NCBI GenBank assembly: GCA_030062745.1
Contig: CP099844.1
Location: 8,827,551-8,891,550, forward strand
Reading direction: 5' to 3'
DNA length: 64,000 nucleotides
From: Capitulum mitella
Taxonomy: Eukaryota > Arthropoda > Thecostraca > Pollicipedomorpha > Pollicipedidae
Program-made: the position numbers and the translations under genes
The notes under the pieces: model-generated
The model's database searches: none
Told to the model about the DNA's origin: nothing
Seen by the model: only the letters and a program-made list of their open reading frames with translations
Shown here: positions 1 to 10,500 of the stretch, one piece after another
How the letters are laid out: every line of letters starts with the position of its first letter
Position numbering within the stretch: position 1 is the stretch's first letter

Positions 1-1272
1 ATGTCTCAGGAGCTTTAAGAGCTACCCTCTACCAATGACTCGGCAGTAACTGAAAAGCTGGTTCGCGCTCGCTGCCACGATAAGAGTAACGATCTGGCCG
101 TGGTAGTGAGCGAGTCCGGCACAAGGTGTTGGCCAACTCGTTCGGCGTCATCCAGCCCCGTCGCCTCCCTCTCCGGGCGCCAGTCGTCTGCGTTTCACCA
201 CGCTCCTCCCCCGCCGTCGGCCGTTGTGCGCCGTGACGAGTCCCAATCTGCAGAGGGTCTCGGTCGGGCGGCAGACCGGCGCCGGCTCTCCCGGTTGGGT
301 AACCTGCGCCAGGAGTGTGTGCCGCCCGGCGCCGACCCGCTCCGTGCCCGCCTCCCCTTCCCGGCGTCGACACCCGCGGGCCTCCGTCGGACCGTTCCGG
401 GCGCAGGGACGCCTCCGCCCGCATTCTTGGCGGCGCCTGGATGTGGTGCAACGGCGTTTGGCAGCGGGGCCCGCCAACTTTCGCTCTCTGCACGCCGGCG
501 AGCTGGGCCCCGGTGTGGCCTCTGACCCTGGCCGGCCGGGGGCCACGCCGGCCGCGGTGACCGGACGACTCCCAGTTTCGCTATGCCGGCAGAGGCGGGG
601 GCGCGTGGCCCTCCTTTCACCCGCGCTCGTCTCCCCCCACCCCCGGCCGGCGCGGACTGGGCACCGCCCCCACCTCCGGCAGCCGCCAGATTGAACGGAG
701 CATTTGAAAGGCTGATAAGGCGCACCGGACCAAGCTTTGGGTTTCGGCTCGAATTTTCCGCCACTCGGGATCGGGAGGCCGCGGCTAAATCCAGGCAGCC
801 CGTTAGTTTTAGTGGTTTTGAATTTCACGCGGTTAAATGCAATTTTCTGACGCGAACTGTAGACATCAGAAGGAATTTTTTGTTTTATCAGCTCTTTATG
901 AGTTGAATATAGGGCTCAAGAGTAACGCAGATTTCCTTGTGATTTTTAAGGCTATGTTTTCTCCTGAATTATGACGTATTTGTGTATGCCACTTTGCGCA
1001 AGCCCGACTGCGAGCTCATCAATCAGACAAATTGCCTCAGGTCATTTTCCGTGGCTCAATGAAAGTCGCATCATAATACAGTTAGAAACTGCAGGACAAG
1101 TACAGTAGGGCCACTGATGAGAGCAGCAAACAACATTCGGTTGTCCTTCGTGTTGCACTTTTTGAGTTACAGTACAGCTTTTCAAAACTCAACTCAGCAG
1201 CACGTTTTCTCTCGTGAACCTCACATTACATCAGGAACCTCTGTGTATGTCTGTTTCTTTTTCGTTTGGCAG
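1..1272. other. Region upstream of the WAP exons: GC-rich island and a copied exon fragment
   Basis: Bases 100-700 are very GC-rich and open in several frames on both strands, which gives shadow ORFs with no domain or splice support. Bases 900-1270 are AT-rich, intron-like, and include a 27-base copy of WAP exon sequence (996-1022). The missing first exon of the WAP gene may lie here or further upstream; none could be fixed. Confidence 0.4.
996..1022 (+). repeat. Partial duplicate of a WAP-gene exon segment
   Basis: These 27 bases match 1415-1441 of the first WAP exon with one mismatch and read KPDCELI in the same sense. The frame continues to INQTNCLR before a GT at 1041, so it looks like a decayed or alternative copy of the exon's extension. 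Confidence 0.75.
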
Positions 1273-1503
1273 CCGAGAAGGACGGCCTGTGTCCGAAGAT
1301 ATCGAACGACACTCAGCCACGCGGCGGCTGCGTGGACACCTGCAAGTACGACTCCCAGTGCGCAGAGGACTCCAAATGCTGCTTTAACGGCTGCGCCTTC
1401 GTGTGCCTGCGGCCGCGCAAGCCAGACTGCGAGCTCATCAAGTGCAAGGTCGGATACAAGTGCAGCGAGGACCGCTACGGAAACCCTATCTGCTCGCCTA
1501 TCC
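1273..1503 (+). CDS. Exon: WAP domain 1 plus Cys-rich extension
   Basis: The acceptor is a T-rich tract ending TTTGGCAG, and the donor is C|GTGAGT. The eight WAP cysteines are all present, including the CC doublet in DSKCCFNGC. After the core comes KPDCELIKCKVGYKC, a C-x3-C-x4-C extension that loosely resembles the later 12-Cys module. Entry and exit are both phase 1. Confidence 0.85.
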
Positions 1504-3729
1504 GTGAGTACTGAGGGCGATTTGATGCCTCTCCCGTGCCGACTTCAGCATGGTGGAGATGGTGACATGGGCAGCGGCTGTTTGCATTCATGATTTCAGA
1601 GGGCATGTAATGTTGGTGCATGCCGATTCAGGTGATCTGGTTGGCTGGGTGTTGCAACTTGTGGGGCGCTTACGCCACGGTCCATTGTTTACAGCGTGCA
1701 AGCAGGACGGAGAGATCATCGACATCGAGTGCAACAGTTGCACCTGCATCCAAGGCTTTTTGCTCTGCTCCCAGGAGGAGTGCCCACCGGGTCAGTGCTT
1801 TGTCCTTGTAATGATTACATCGTTACCATGCTTTTCCTCGTTTCTTGGCGTGATATATGTTGGTTAGCAATCGTTTGGATTTTTTATTTTCGGCACCCTT
1901 TTTGAAGCGATTGCCACATGTCGTTTTCATTTTCAGTCCAAAGGAGTTCGTTTTCAGTCCAAAACAGCAGTTTACATTAGTTATCATCCGTACGGTAACT
2001 GTTTTATGTTCGAGTTTGAAAAAAGGCAATACCCAGGCGAACGATTGTGATGTTGACCGGAAACTGCGGCATGAGCGCCGCCTCCGCAGCGGACTGTCTG
2101 ACAGTGATGTGCTGTTGACCATGATGCCCTGGGCGCCCTAAGAAACGTGTGCCTCTCATTGCAGTGAAGCCGGGCTTCTGCCCCAAGGTCACCAAGGGGT
2201 ACAAGGGCAAATGCGTGGAGGACTGCAACGGCGATTATAACTGTGAACAAGAGGACAAATGCTGCTTCACCGGCTGCGGACACACCTGTCAAAAACCAGG
2301 TGAGGCCTAAACTTCTGCTCCACGAGATGGGACTACTCTCGGTGACCGAGGAAACCTTAGAGAAGTAAATTCAGTCGGCTGACACAATGTTTATGATGTT
2401 CTGCTATTAATTTCCTGAAGTCGTAATGTCATGTCGAGTAACTACGCGAAGAAAAATCTTTTTACCCTCCGCACTAATTCAGGCGCTGCCGATGATGTTG
2501 TTATGGATGTTTTTTAAGCCAACGAGCAACTACTTCGCAACGAGATTCCGTGTTCCTGGCGCCACCTTTCCTCATGGCCAGGCCGACCGTCGCCACCTGC
2601 TGGCCAAGTGATCCACCCTCTGTCTCACCCTTGTCACCAATCATCATCTTTACCATTTATTTCGAGGCCCATCCCACCCCATTCCACACTCACCGGCAGC
2701 TCCAGGCACTGTTTCAGCCGATCGCCGCCGGGCGTCGCCACCGTCGCGCTGACCCTGACCTTGTGCCGCCAGTGCCCGAGATCGTGCACCCGTGCAAGAC
2801 GGTGCGGTTCCGCTGCGGCGACGTGACGCGGTGCGCGGCCACGCGCGGCCTCTGCCAGCCGGGCAAGACGTGCCCGCTGTCGCCGCTCTGCGTCAGCACC
2901 AGCGCGCCCTTCTGCGAGTCCTGCCCACCCGGCAAGGTGTGCGTGCTCCAGAAAAAGGCCTGCCCCAGCGGCGGCGTCTGCCACCGACAGCCCATCTGCA
3001 TTCAGCTGTACAGGTGAGCTGGCCCGAGAGAGAGGGGCGCAGCCGCCGGCGGTTCACATGGCCAGCTGGCGTTACTGTACAGCTATTATTGTTCTGGTGA
3101 CAAGGATGGGGTCAGGATGGTGTTAATGCTGCTGAATCATTTGCACCGCATGTGCCAGTATTTTGAAAGTGATCGATAGCTCAGTAAGTAAAGCGCTGGT
3201 CTCCTCGTTCTGGGAAGACGGGTTCGAGTTGCACAGGCAGTCAATGTTTGGCCCGAGGGTCAGCTAACAATCAGCCAGTATAGGGTCAAGCTGATTACCG
3301 CACGATTGTGTCCTACTCTTAAAGACACGTTCAGATTTTGCCATAAAATCAGCCGTGGCCTGGAATTGCTTGAACGGGTGTTGGGGTCGTAGTCCATGGA
3401 ACGAGCTTTGCTAAGCACTGGCTCAAATCCCTAACATCACTCTCTCAAACCACTCGGATCAAGTCATAAAAATATGAATTATTTCCCGTTATATACCCAG
3501 TCTCTTAGGCGATCTATATCGCGATCTAAAGAAATGCAAGGAGCTTAGCTCTTACGTTATCGAGACCAATTATTCACACCACCTTCTTGCTGCTCGATCG
3601 CTTGCTGGACCACCCAGACCATGCACCACTCACCACAACGCCTCCCCCAGCGACGACACCATCTTCGAGGAGGACGAGGAGCTGGAGGAGGTGGTCATCG
3701 CCAAGCAGAACCCGAAAAGGCAGGGCTGA
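1273..3729 (+). CDS. Secreted WAP-pacifastin-WAP cysteine-rich protein, 5' partial, five exons
   Basis: Five exons (1273-1503, 1695-1790, 2165-2299, 2773-3013, 3651-3729) join in one frame to give 259 residues and a TGA. All introns are GT-AG. The first four junctions are phase 1 and the last is phase 2; phase-1 modules are typical of exon-shuffled extracellular proteins. Domains in order: a WAP four-disulfide core with 8 Cys plus a short Cys-rich extension; a pacifastin-type module; a second 8-Cys WAP core; a 12-Cys module I do not recognise; and an acidic tail ending in KQNPKRQG. WAP and pacifastin modules are usually secreted protease inhibitors or matrix/antimicrobial proteins, so that role is inferred here. 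No signal peptide was found: the first visible exon starts with two bases of a split codon, so at least one 5' exon is missing or lies outside the window. Confidence 0.85.
1695..1790 (+). CDS. Exon: pacifastin-type inhibitor module
   Basis: This is a 96-base phase 1-1 exon (acceptor TTTACAG, donor GTCAGT). It encodes the six-Cys signature C-x10-C-N-S-C-T-C-x2-G-x3-C-x4-C, which matches the spacing of arthropod pacifastin light-chain domains. In that family the reactive bond lies between Cys5 and Cys6; here that loop reads S-Q-E-E, which is acidic and unlike the usual Leu, Arg or Lys. A VWC-like fold is the alternative reading. Confidence 0.75.
2165..2299 (+). CDS. Exon: WAP domain 2
   Basis: The acceptor is CTCATTGCAG and the donor is GTGAGG; the exon is phase 1-1. 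It encodes a complete 45-residue WAP core with eight cysteines, including DKCCFTGCGHTC. It is similar enough to WAP domain 1 to suggest internal duplication. Confidence 0.85.
2773..3013 (+). CDS. Exon: 12-cysteine module of unknown family
   Basis: The acceptor is GTGCCGCCAG and the donor is GTGAGC. It enters in phase 1 and leaves in phase 2. The 80 residues contain 12 Cys, with recurring C-x2-G-x2-C spacing (QPGKTC, PPGKVC, PSGGVC). I cannot name the family. The opposite-strand frames over this exon are shadows. Confidence 0.75.
3173..3345 (+). mobile_element. tRNA-derived SINE copy
   Basis: The head has an A-box-like TAGCTCAGTAAG and a B-box GGGTTCGAGTT at the right spacing. A body with TTTGGCCCGAGGGTCAGC and a tail GACACGTTCAGATTTTGCC follow. 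The tail matches the copy at 31.05 kb, and the TTTGGCCCGAGG block recurs at 30.07 kb. It sits in the last intron of the WAP gene. It does not fold as a functional tRNA. Confidence 0.6.
3651..3729 (+). CDS. Last exon: acidic C-terminal tail
   Basis: The acceptor is ACGCCTCCCCCAG, and the exon starts with one base that completes a Ser codon (phase 2), exactly as the previous donor requires. The frame gives DDTIFEEDEELEEVV followed by a basic end, KQNPKRQG, and TGA at 3727-3729. The phase match across the 637-base intron is the main support. Confidence 0.65.
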
Positions 3730-4225
3730 GCACGGCAGGCGGGCGTAGTGCAATCTCCGCTGGCCCGGTCGGCACGGCGCGGGCCGGCCCTCCGAGGGGG
3801 CAGCTCGCCGGCCGCCTGGCGCTCGCCGTCTCAGGCTGACCGCGGCGGCCGCGGCGGGCCGGCGATGGGCATTGTCATCGGAAATCCATTCGAAAAGCCC
3901 CGGCAGTCTGCCGCGAGGCGGCTGGCGATCTGCTCGTAGGAATTGGGCCAACTGTGGGTCGCACATGCGCCGAAATTGATTTGTTGGTGATATCTCGTGC
4001 CATTTTCATATTACATTGTGTGTAAATGTCTTATGTTTTACCGGTATCGTATTCTTGCTAAATGGAAGCAAGCGTATTCCACAAGAGCACAGAGAATCGG
4101 CTAATTTCAAGACGGCCGTTGGTCGCTTTAGCAAACTTGATAGATCCCATTCTACGCTATGATCTGCCTGTACCATATAACGCTGCGCTCACTTCCACAA
4201 CCAACTAATTTAAACAACTTTTCGG

Positions 4226-4231
4226 AATAAA
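4226..4231 (+). promoter_or_regulatory. Candidate polyadenylation signal AATAAA for the WAP gene
   Basis: AATAAA lies about 0.5 kb downstream of the WAP-gene stop codon on the same strand. Other AATAAA-like words occur nearby (around 4610), so the assignment is tentative. Confidence 0.3.
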
Positions 4232-4293
4232 CGGCGTCCTCTTGTTTGAGATGGGTGTGTGCTCGGACGCCGAGTTGCGACTAGACGACGAGT

Positions 4294-4503
4294 GATCGCT
4301 TGGCGCAGATCAGCGAAGGTTCGTGAGGATGCAGTGATCGCTCGGCACCGATCAACGAGGGTTCGTGAGAACGCAGCGATCGTTCGGCACAGATCAGCGA
4401 GGGTTCGTGAGGACGCAGTGATCGCTCGGCGCAGATCAGCGAGGGCTCGTGAGAACGCAGTGATCGTTCGGCACAGATCAGCGAGGGTTCGCGAGGACGC
4501 GTC
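4294..4503. repeat. 42-bp tandem repeat, 5 copies
   Basis: Five consecutive 42-bp units start at 4294, 4336, 4378, 4420 and 4462, each opening GATCG(C/T)T(T/C)GGC. Because 42 is a multiple of three, both strands stay open and give a false 14-residue repeat protein. There is no splice or start support for coding. Confidence 0.9.
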
Positions 4504-5659
4504 TCTCGTCGCTGCCGGCAGTCCCGACCCTCGCTTGCCGAGCAATGCGTCCGGGAAGCACCAGCACACGCCAGCTGAAAGTTTGTCACTGCTTTATTGA
4601 TAAATAGCGGAATAAATAGGTAACAACTGCTTCAAACACAACAACGACAATAACAAGATTTCAAATGCTTCCAGAAAAACGTCATATTTAAACAAACATT
4701 CCGGTGTAGTAAGAAAGCAAACTTCTAAACAACCAGCAGGACGATTAGTATGATATCGTGCATTTTACGGGGATCCCACCCAAAACGTTTTTGTGCAGAA
4801 AATATTGGGTAAAACAAATACAGTCTGCTTCATTTGAATAAGGAAGCTATTTCACCCCGAACCTAGTGGCAACTGACTGGAGCAATGGCCTATAATAGTG
4901 GTATTATTTTCCGATGGGCTTGGGGGGTTTTAAGAGTGCGAGTTTGCTGGACTCGCCTGTCACCTCACGAACTAACATACGTGGAAGTCGAGCATCACAT
5001 TATTTTAAACATCACGCAGTAATCTGTTGTGCACAAAACTACGTAGCTTCAAGCTTGGACTGCACAATATTGACCAAAATCCAGAACAAGACACACCAAT
5101 AGACTGTCAGACTTAGAACAAGGTGTTACTAGAGCCTGTCAGTACTGTCTGTATCTACTGAGCAAATGATGTGACTCACTGAGTAGTTTGCAAGTGGACG
5201 ACGTCCCTCTTCGAGAGATATTTCCCATACAAATATTTTGTAACAAACACTTGGGCTCATAGTTCACTGATGTTCCGAACGTACATGAACGTGAAGGCTA
5301 ATCAAATTTAGCCTACTGGCAGACCCTTCGCGAAAACCAATACACTAAAACGCTCACTCGCACCTCCAACGCACTGAGCGAATAACAGCTCAAGTTCGAG
5401 GGCGAAGTAACTCACAGTCACGCACAAGCTTCCAAACACGTAACATAGAATTCAGCTCTCGTCAATAGTAAACTATCGCATTCACAACGAGACCGTCTCT
5501 CGGACAGGCTACTCACGCTCATGACGTCATTGTTCCTTTCAACGCAAGCTCCCAAGCAGGTAGGACTCGGCGCGTGACTGTTCCCCCCACATCACTGCGC
5601 ATCGTCGTGAGCATCCCCGCACGGGGCTCATCTTCGTCGCACCGTAACACGACGGACTT

Positions 5660-5983
5660 CTAAAGGCCGAGGCGGCATTCTTGACTGTTCGAAATGCGGA
5701 GCTTCACCCTAGTAAGCGAAAGAAGAGCTGTCACGGTCCATTTAAGGATAACGGTCGCCGCAGTAGTGACCTGGTCGATGAGCACCTCTCTGTATCTTTT
5801 CTCGTAGTGGGAAGCGTGCCCCATAACCAATCTCTCCAGCCGGGCGAGGTGCTCTAGAGATGCAGGCAGGTTACAGAAAATATGGGCTTGACGCCTGGCC
5901 TCGCTATCTGGACACGGTGAGCTGTAAACACGGCCCAGCGAAAACTGCAGCCTGCATGAGACTAGGCTACTTGGGTTGAACAC
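5660..5983 (-). other. Unassigned 107-codon open frame
   Basis: The frame lies downstream of ZP gene 1 on the same strand, in DNA of ordinary composition. The product would be basic and helix-like, with a segment RYREVLIDQVTTAATVIL. No domain is recognised. It may be chance, part of the 3' untranslated region, or an old mobile-element fragment. Confidence 0.2.
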
Positions 5984-6036
5984 GGTAGTTTGAAACGCTC
6001 ACTGGTCTAAGAAATTCGCGATAGGGACGCTTTATC

Positions 6037-6042
6037 TTTAAT
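6037..6042 (-). promoter_or_regulatory. Candidate polyadenylation signal ATTAAA for ZP gene 1
   Basis: On the minus strand ATTAAA occurs about 345 bases past the ZP gene 1 stop codon. It is the nearest recognisable hexamer. No transcript evidence is available. Confidence 0.25.
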
Positions 6043-6385
6043 CTTGATTACACCACCGATCGTAATCTGGTGACCAGCCCATATCAGTGTGAGCAATCTT
6101 ACTTCGGAAACAACTTGAGTTGAACCGCTGAATGTCTTTGTCCGACTCATGCCTTTCCCTGGCAACATCAGAATTCCCAGAGAACGCTCGCTCCAAATTG
6201 CATCTTTCCAGGTGCTTCCATTACCCCTGAGGCTCCGTGACGGTCGCCGTTTCCAGTTCCCACCGGTCCAACGCCGCGCAGCCTAGTCTGCGCCACGCCG
6301 CCGCCACCGAGGCCTCTAATATCACAGTCCTGGTGCTCTGCGCTGGCCCGGTCCAGCTCCACGAGCGCTGCCGCCGGCTGCGGCC

Positions 6386-7560
6386 TCAGAAGACCACGTG
6401 CAGCCGCTGCCGGATGTAGCCGACCATGTTCCAGTGCCGCGGCGGCAGCGACGCCGGCAGCGAGGCCGGCTGGCGGCCCAGCTGCGCGTGCTTCGGCGGC
6501 CGGTGGTGGCAGAGGAAACCGGCCACCAGCGCCGCCACGGCCGCCGCCACGGCGAGGAGCGCGAAGAGCGCGGCGCCGCCGGCCGCCGGCAGGCAGACGG
6601 CGGCCCGGCCGGAGCCGATCTGGCCGCGGAAGATGGCGGCGCGCCGCTCCGGCTCGGCGCCGGCCGCCTCCTGCAGGTCGTTCTCGGAGAGCACCGTCAG
6701 CGTCGAGCCAACGCCGACGTCGGCCGACGGCGCCGCCTCGTCCAGCACGAAGCGTCGGCGCCGCAGGCGCAGGCTGCGCGGCCCCCACGGGAACTCGGAG
6801 CGGTCCAGCGAGTCGGCGCCCAGGCCGGCGTCCGAGGTCGGCTTGCTAGGCTCGTCGGCTTCCGCGGGCGTAGCGGCGGCGGCCGGCGGGGCGGCCGGCG
6901 GGGTTTCGGGCGCCGCCGTGTCCGCGCGGCTGATGGCCGGCTTGGACGCGACCAGGTCGCGCAGCTTCTGCGCCAGGCCGCTGCCCAGCTGCGACAGCGC
7001 CAGCCGCTCCCGTAGCGGCTTCCGCGAGAGCGCCGGCGGCTGTGGACGGAGCTTCTTCGACGGCGCCTGCTGGCCGCCCTCCTGGTCGGCGTCGGCCTGC
7101 TGGTCAACCTTCTCGGCGGCCGCCGGTGCCGGCGGCTGGCCGTCGGCCGCGGCGGCCGGCGGCGCCTGCTGCAGCGCCGCCGCCGACGGCCGCCGCGGCT
7201 CGACGCCCTCCGACGGCCGGTCGGCGGTGGCGCTGACCGGGTCCACCTCGCTGCCCAGTGCCAGCAGACCGCTCCCAGGGGCCGGGTAGTCGGCGGCGCC
7301 CGCCCGCTGGCAGTGGTTCGGGCAGCCATGCCGGCAGATTTCCACCTTGCACCGCAGGTGCACGTACATGCTGTCCGGGAACTTGAAGGCGTGGAAGTGG
7401 GCGTAGGTGATGACGGTGGAGCGGCCGTCGTTGCTACGCAGCTTCATGAACTTGCTGATCATCTTGGGCCGCAGCACGCAACCGTGCTGGTCCGATAGGA
7501 AGATCGGCAGTCCCTTGCCGTCAGATGCCTCGCAATCCTTCACGCGCATGTCGAACTCCG
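6386..7560 (-). CDS. ZP gene 1 last exon: ZP-C end, linker, furin site, TM and tail
   Basis: The acceptor is TTTTCTTTTCTCCAG, entered in phase 1. The exon starts EFDMRVKDCEASDGKG, keeps HAFKFPDSMYVHLRCKVEIC, then runs through a long low-complexity linker to RLRRRR, the transmembrane segment and a tail ending YIRQRLHVVF with TGA at 6386-6388. The long plus-strand frames over it are shadows of GC-rich coding DNA. Confidence 0.9.
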
Positions 7561-10500
7561 CTGGAGAAAAGAAAACAGATGGGCTTTACATCACACTCTT
7601 TCGACGTATGGCAACTGGTTTAAACATTCACGTCTCATGTCAAATGGCATCGGGACACTGATCTTGTGCTTACAATAAAAACGTCGTAGTTTTCATTATG
7701 AGGTTCTGTAATTTCATAACAGGAACGGACTACAGAAGCCTTGACATGGCCCGGATTGACAAATGTGATAAGCTGCGCGTCATATGAACCAGCCGTGCGG
7801 TCCCGTACCGTTCGGGTCGTTGATGGCGACCACCATGGTGAGCGTGGAGCCGATGGGCACAATGCCTGCCACCGGCTCTGCCCAGGGTCCCTTGCCGTCT
7901 TGGATCTCCATCCAGCAGTCCACGTTGTCCCCTGCAGGAGGAGCAAAGAGACTCGTCGTGATTCCATCTCGAAGTTCGACACTGTTCGTATGACAGGATG
8001 AGGAGGTTTTCGCACGCCTGTTTGGATCGAGAGGGCAGAGTAAGCAGATGTGCTGTCACCTGATGCAAATAAATCAGCAAGGGCATCAGCACTACCAAAC
8101 AGACTCAGCTTGTGATAGCATGAACTCCACCGGGGGTTCAAGGGTTGGAGCCGTCGGAGGATCAAGGCGGCTGCATCCATGTAATTTTGCAGAACTTAAC
8201 ATAATGTCAGCGAACGATTCATGGGAACAAACTATTTGCAAACAATCAGTATCCGGCACTGACCCGCGGCAGAGCCTCTGCGTGATATTCAAGGAGCGCA
8301 CGCGGTATGCGGATGGCATCTACTCGGAGAACGCTTTCATTCGGACGCTCGACGGACAGAATTTCCTGCGCGGCGCAGCCGGGCGTGGCGGACCAGTGAA
8401 GCCAGTCGGATGACATGGATAGCGAAAAGCCGCCAGTCGGCCGACGACCCAGCATTCCTGAAAACCGCCGGACGGGGCTGCGCCGGCAGCCGGCAATGGC
8501 ACGCGCGGGACCGGTGCGAACTTTCCCGCGCGCCGGCCCCGGCGGCGGCGCCGCGCCGCCCGCGGCGCCGGCTCGACGCGACCCACAGTCCACCGACTGT
8601 TTCTAGGGCCGGCCGCTAGATGTCAGGCTGTGCAATGGCGGCAATGCTGGTGAGCCGTGAAACATAAAAACGTGAAAGAAAAGCGTCTAAAACGAAAGGG
8701 CGACAAATACAAGACACGGAAATTGGATGAATTGTTCACATGCGTTCTGTCCCCATGCCGACTGGAAACAAATAGTACCTACCAATATACCTACCAGTGA
8801 ATAAGTGGGTAACAGGCTAATGTTATACATACATGAATATTTTCATTTGTTGAATCATCTTTTTCCTTTACGAAAATTTTAACCTAGCAGGAAGGAAGAC
8901 TTAAAATTAGTTTGAATGTGAATGTTGTAAACACTTGCAGGCCCAATTATATCCTCCCGGATGTAGAGAGAAAACGGTCGCTGTGTTTTAAGACTGACGT
9001 AATGAAACCGTATCAGGGCCGGATCGTTGTCCAGCACCGGATAACTACTCCCTAGATCCGGCCGGTAACGCCGGACACGGAATTACTTTTCTGAGGTCAG
9101 GACTGTCACAAAACATCTCGGCAGTAAAAGAGAAAAGCTGTCTCTGACTGTTCCCGTTTCACGCAGCCGAAGGCAACCACTCGAAACCGGAAGCGCGAGG
9201 CGGAGCCACCAGCATCATCGCACCGTCATACACGCCGACGTGACAGTCAGAGGGATGCGGCTGCTGACCTTTGAAGTTGAGCTCGATGACCTCGAGGTCG
9301 GCCATCACGACGGGCGGCTTGGTGGCCGTCCTCTCGTAGTCGTTGTACCACTCGCAGCGCAGCCGCTTCGCCTCGTCCCAGACCTGCGGATCGGGGAACA
9401 GTGCATGTGCTTTTGTACCAGCTTAGCATTTGTAGCAGAGTCGAACACGCTTGGCCTAATCACCTACGCGTAGTGGCATGTTTTTTTCTAGAAAAATTTC
9501 ACCTTAAAACGATTTCGTGTTATTCCAGTGACCTTTTATGTTCTCTACCATCTCACTTTACTCCACACATTTGCAATGCAAAAAACTGAGCAAAAAAAGA
9601 GAGGCAAAAAAAAAGAGGAAAAGAAATAATTTACTACAGCGGAGAAACCCACCTCAATGAGTTCATTGTCGTACTGCACGATAATGGTGTTTTCGTAGAA
9701 CTTGCCGTTCAGATCCGGTTTTGTTCCGCACTTGTTGAAGTAGATGTCGAAGGTGTACCCACTTAGTGACGTGTACGGTTTGACGTACACGCAGTTGGGA
9801 TTGTTGAACTGACCTTTAGAAAATACCAGTCCCTGGAAAACAATGCATACGTCTAAATTACTTTTCTACAGCAGCAAACTATCATAACCGGTAGCGACTA
9901 GACAATGCAAGTTTCTAATCTTTCTGGCCAATCTAAGATTTACCTAAATTCTTAGAAATTTAAGTCCTGTAGCACTTTGCAAGAAAATGTGAAAGTAACG
10001 AAGCCTGTTGCAGCGCTGGCCATAATTAGCCGTAAAGGATTCCAGCATTCAATCGGGAAAAAGAGGTCAACGAGAGTTGCAAGCGAAATTCAGTTGGCTC
10101 ATTTTTGAATTCTGATAAGTACTCGTTCAGCTGTACATGAAGTGCAAGTATGTAGCCATGCAGAAGCATATGACACAATTTATTTTCGTCTAGCAGATGA
10201 AAATGCTCGTAAAAATTCATTACCCCTGGACACCACGTTTGAAGCCAAGGAAAACCAGACACCTTTTCTCTCGTATCGGTTTCGTACCATTTGGAATTGA
10301 AATGTAGGCGTGGACTGATTTGACGGCATACAACACTGCTGGGGTTTCGCTTTCCGGTCTTTCACCCCGCTTAAGTGGGCTGTCTGTCAAGTACCACGAT
10401 TCCGTGACCAGCCACCGGTCGCGTGTTTGATTTGGCTCGTGCGCCGGACGCGGCGGCCCACTGGACCGAACAGGTGCTTCACGTTGACCATGTGTCCGGA

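Larger units (their letters stand above)
3730..6385. other. Intergenic region between the WAP gene and ZP gene 1
   Basis: It holds the 42-bp array at 4294-4503, the AATAAA candidate at 4226, a minus-strand 107-codon open frame at 5660-5983 of unknown meaning, and otherwise AT-richer DNA with no recognisable gene. The minus-strand 3' untranslated region of ZP gene 1 should occupy the last few hundred bases. Confidence 0.5.

Noticed and set aside
148..828. 226-codon minus frame at the left end
   Set aside because: GC-rich composition, open in nearly all frames, no domain or codon pattern.
1117..1272. Signal-peptide-like start (MRAANNIRLSFVLHFLSY) before the first WAP exon
   Set aside because: It runs into the exon in a different frame, and no donor giving the required phase 1 was seen. 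AT-rich intron sequence often gives such hydrophobic frames.
3173..3240. Functional tRNA gene
   Set aside because: A and B boxes are present, but the acceptor stem does not pair and related copies share non-tRNA body and tail sequences, so it is a SINE.
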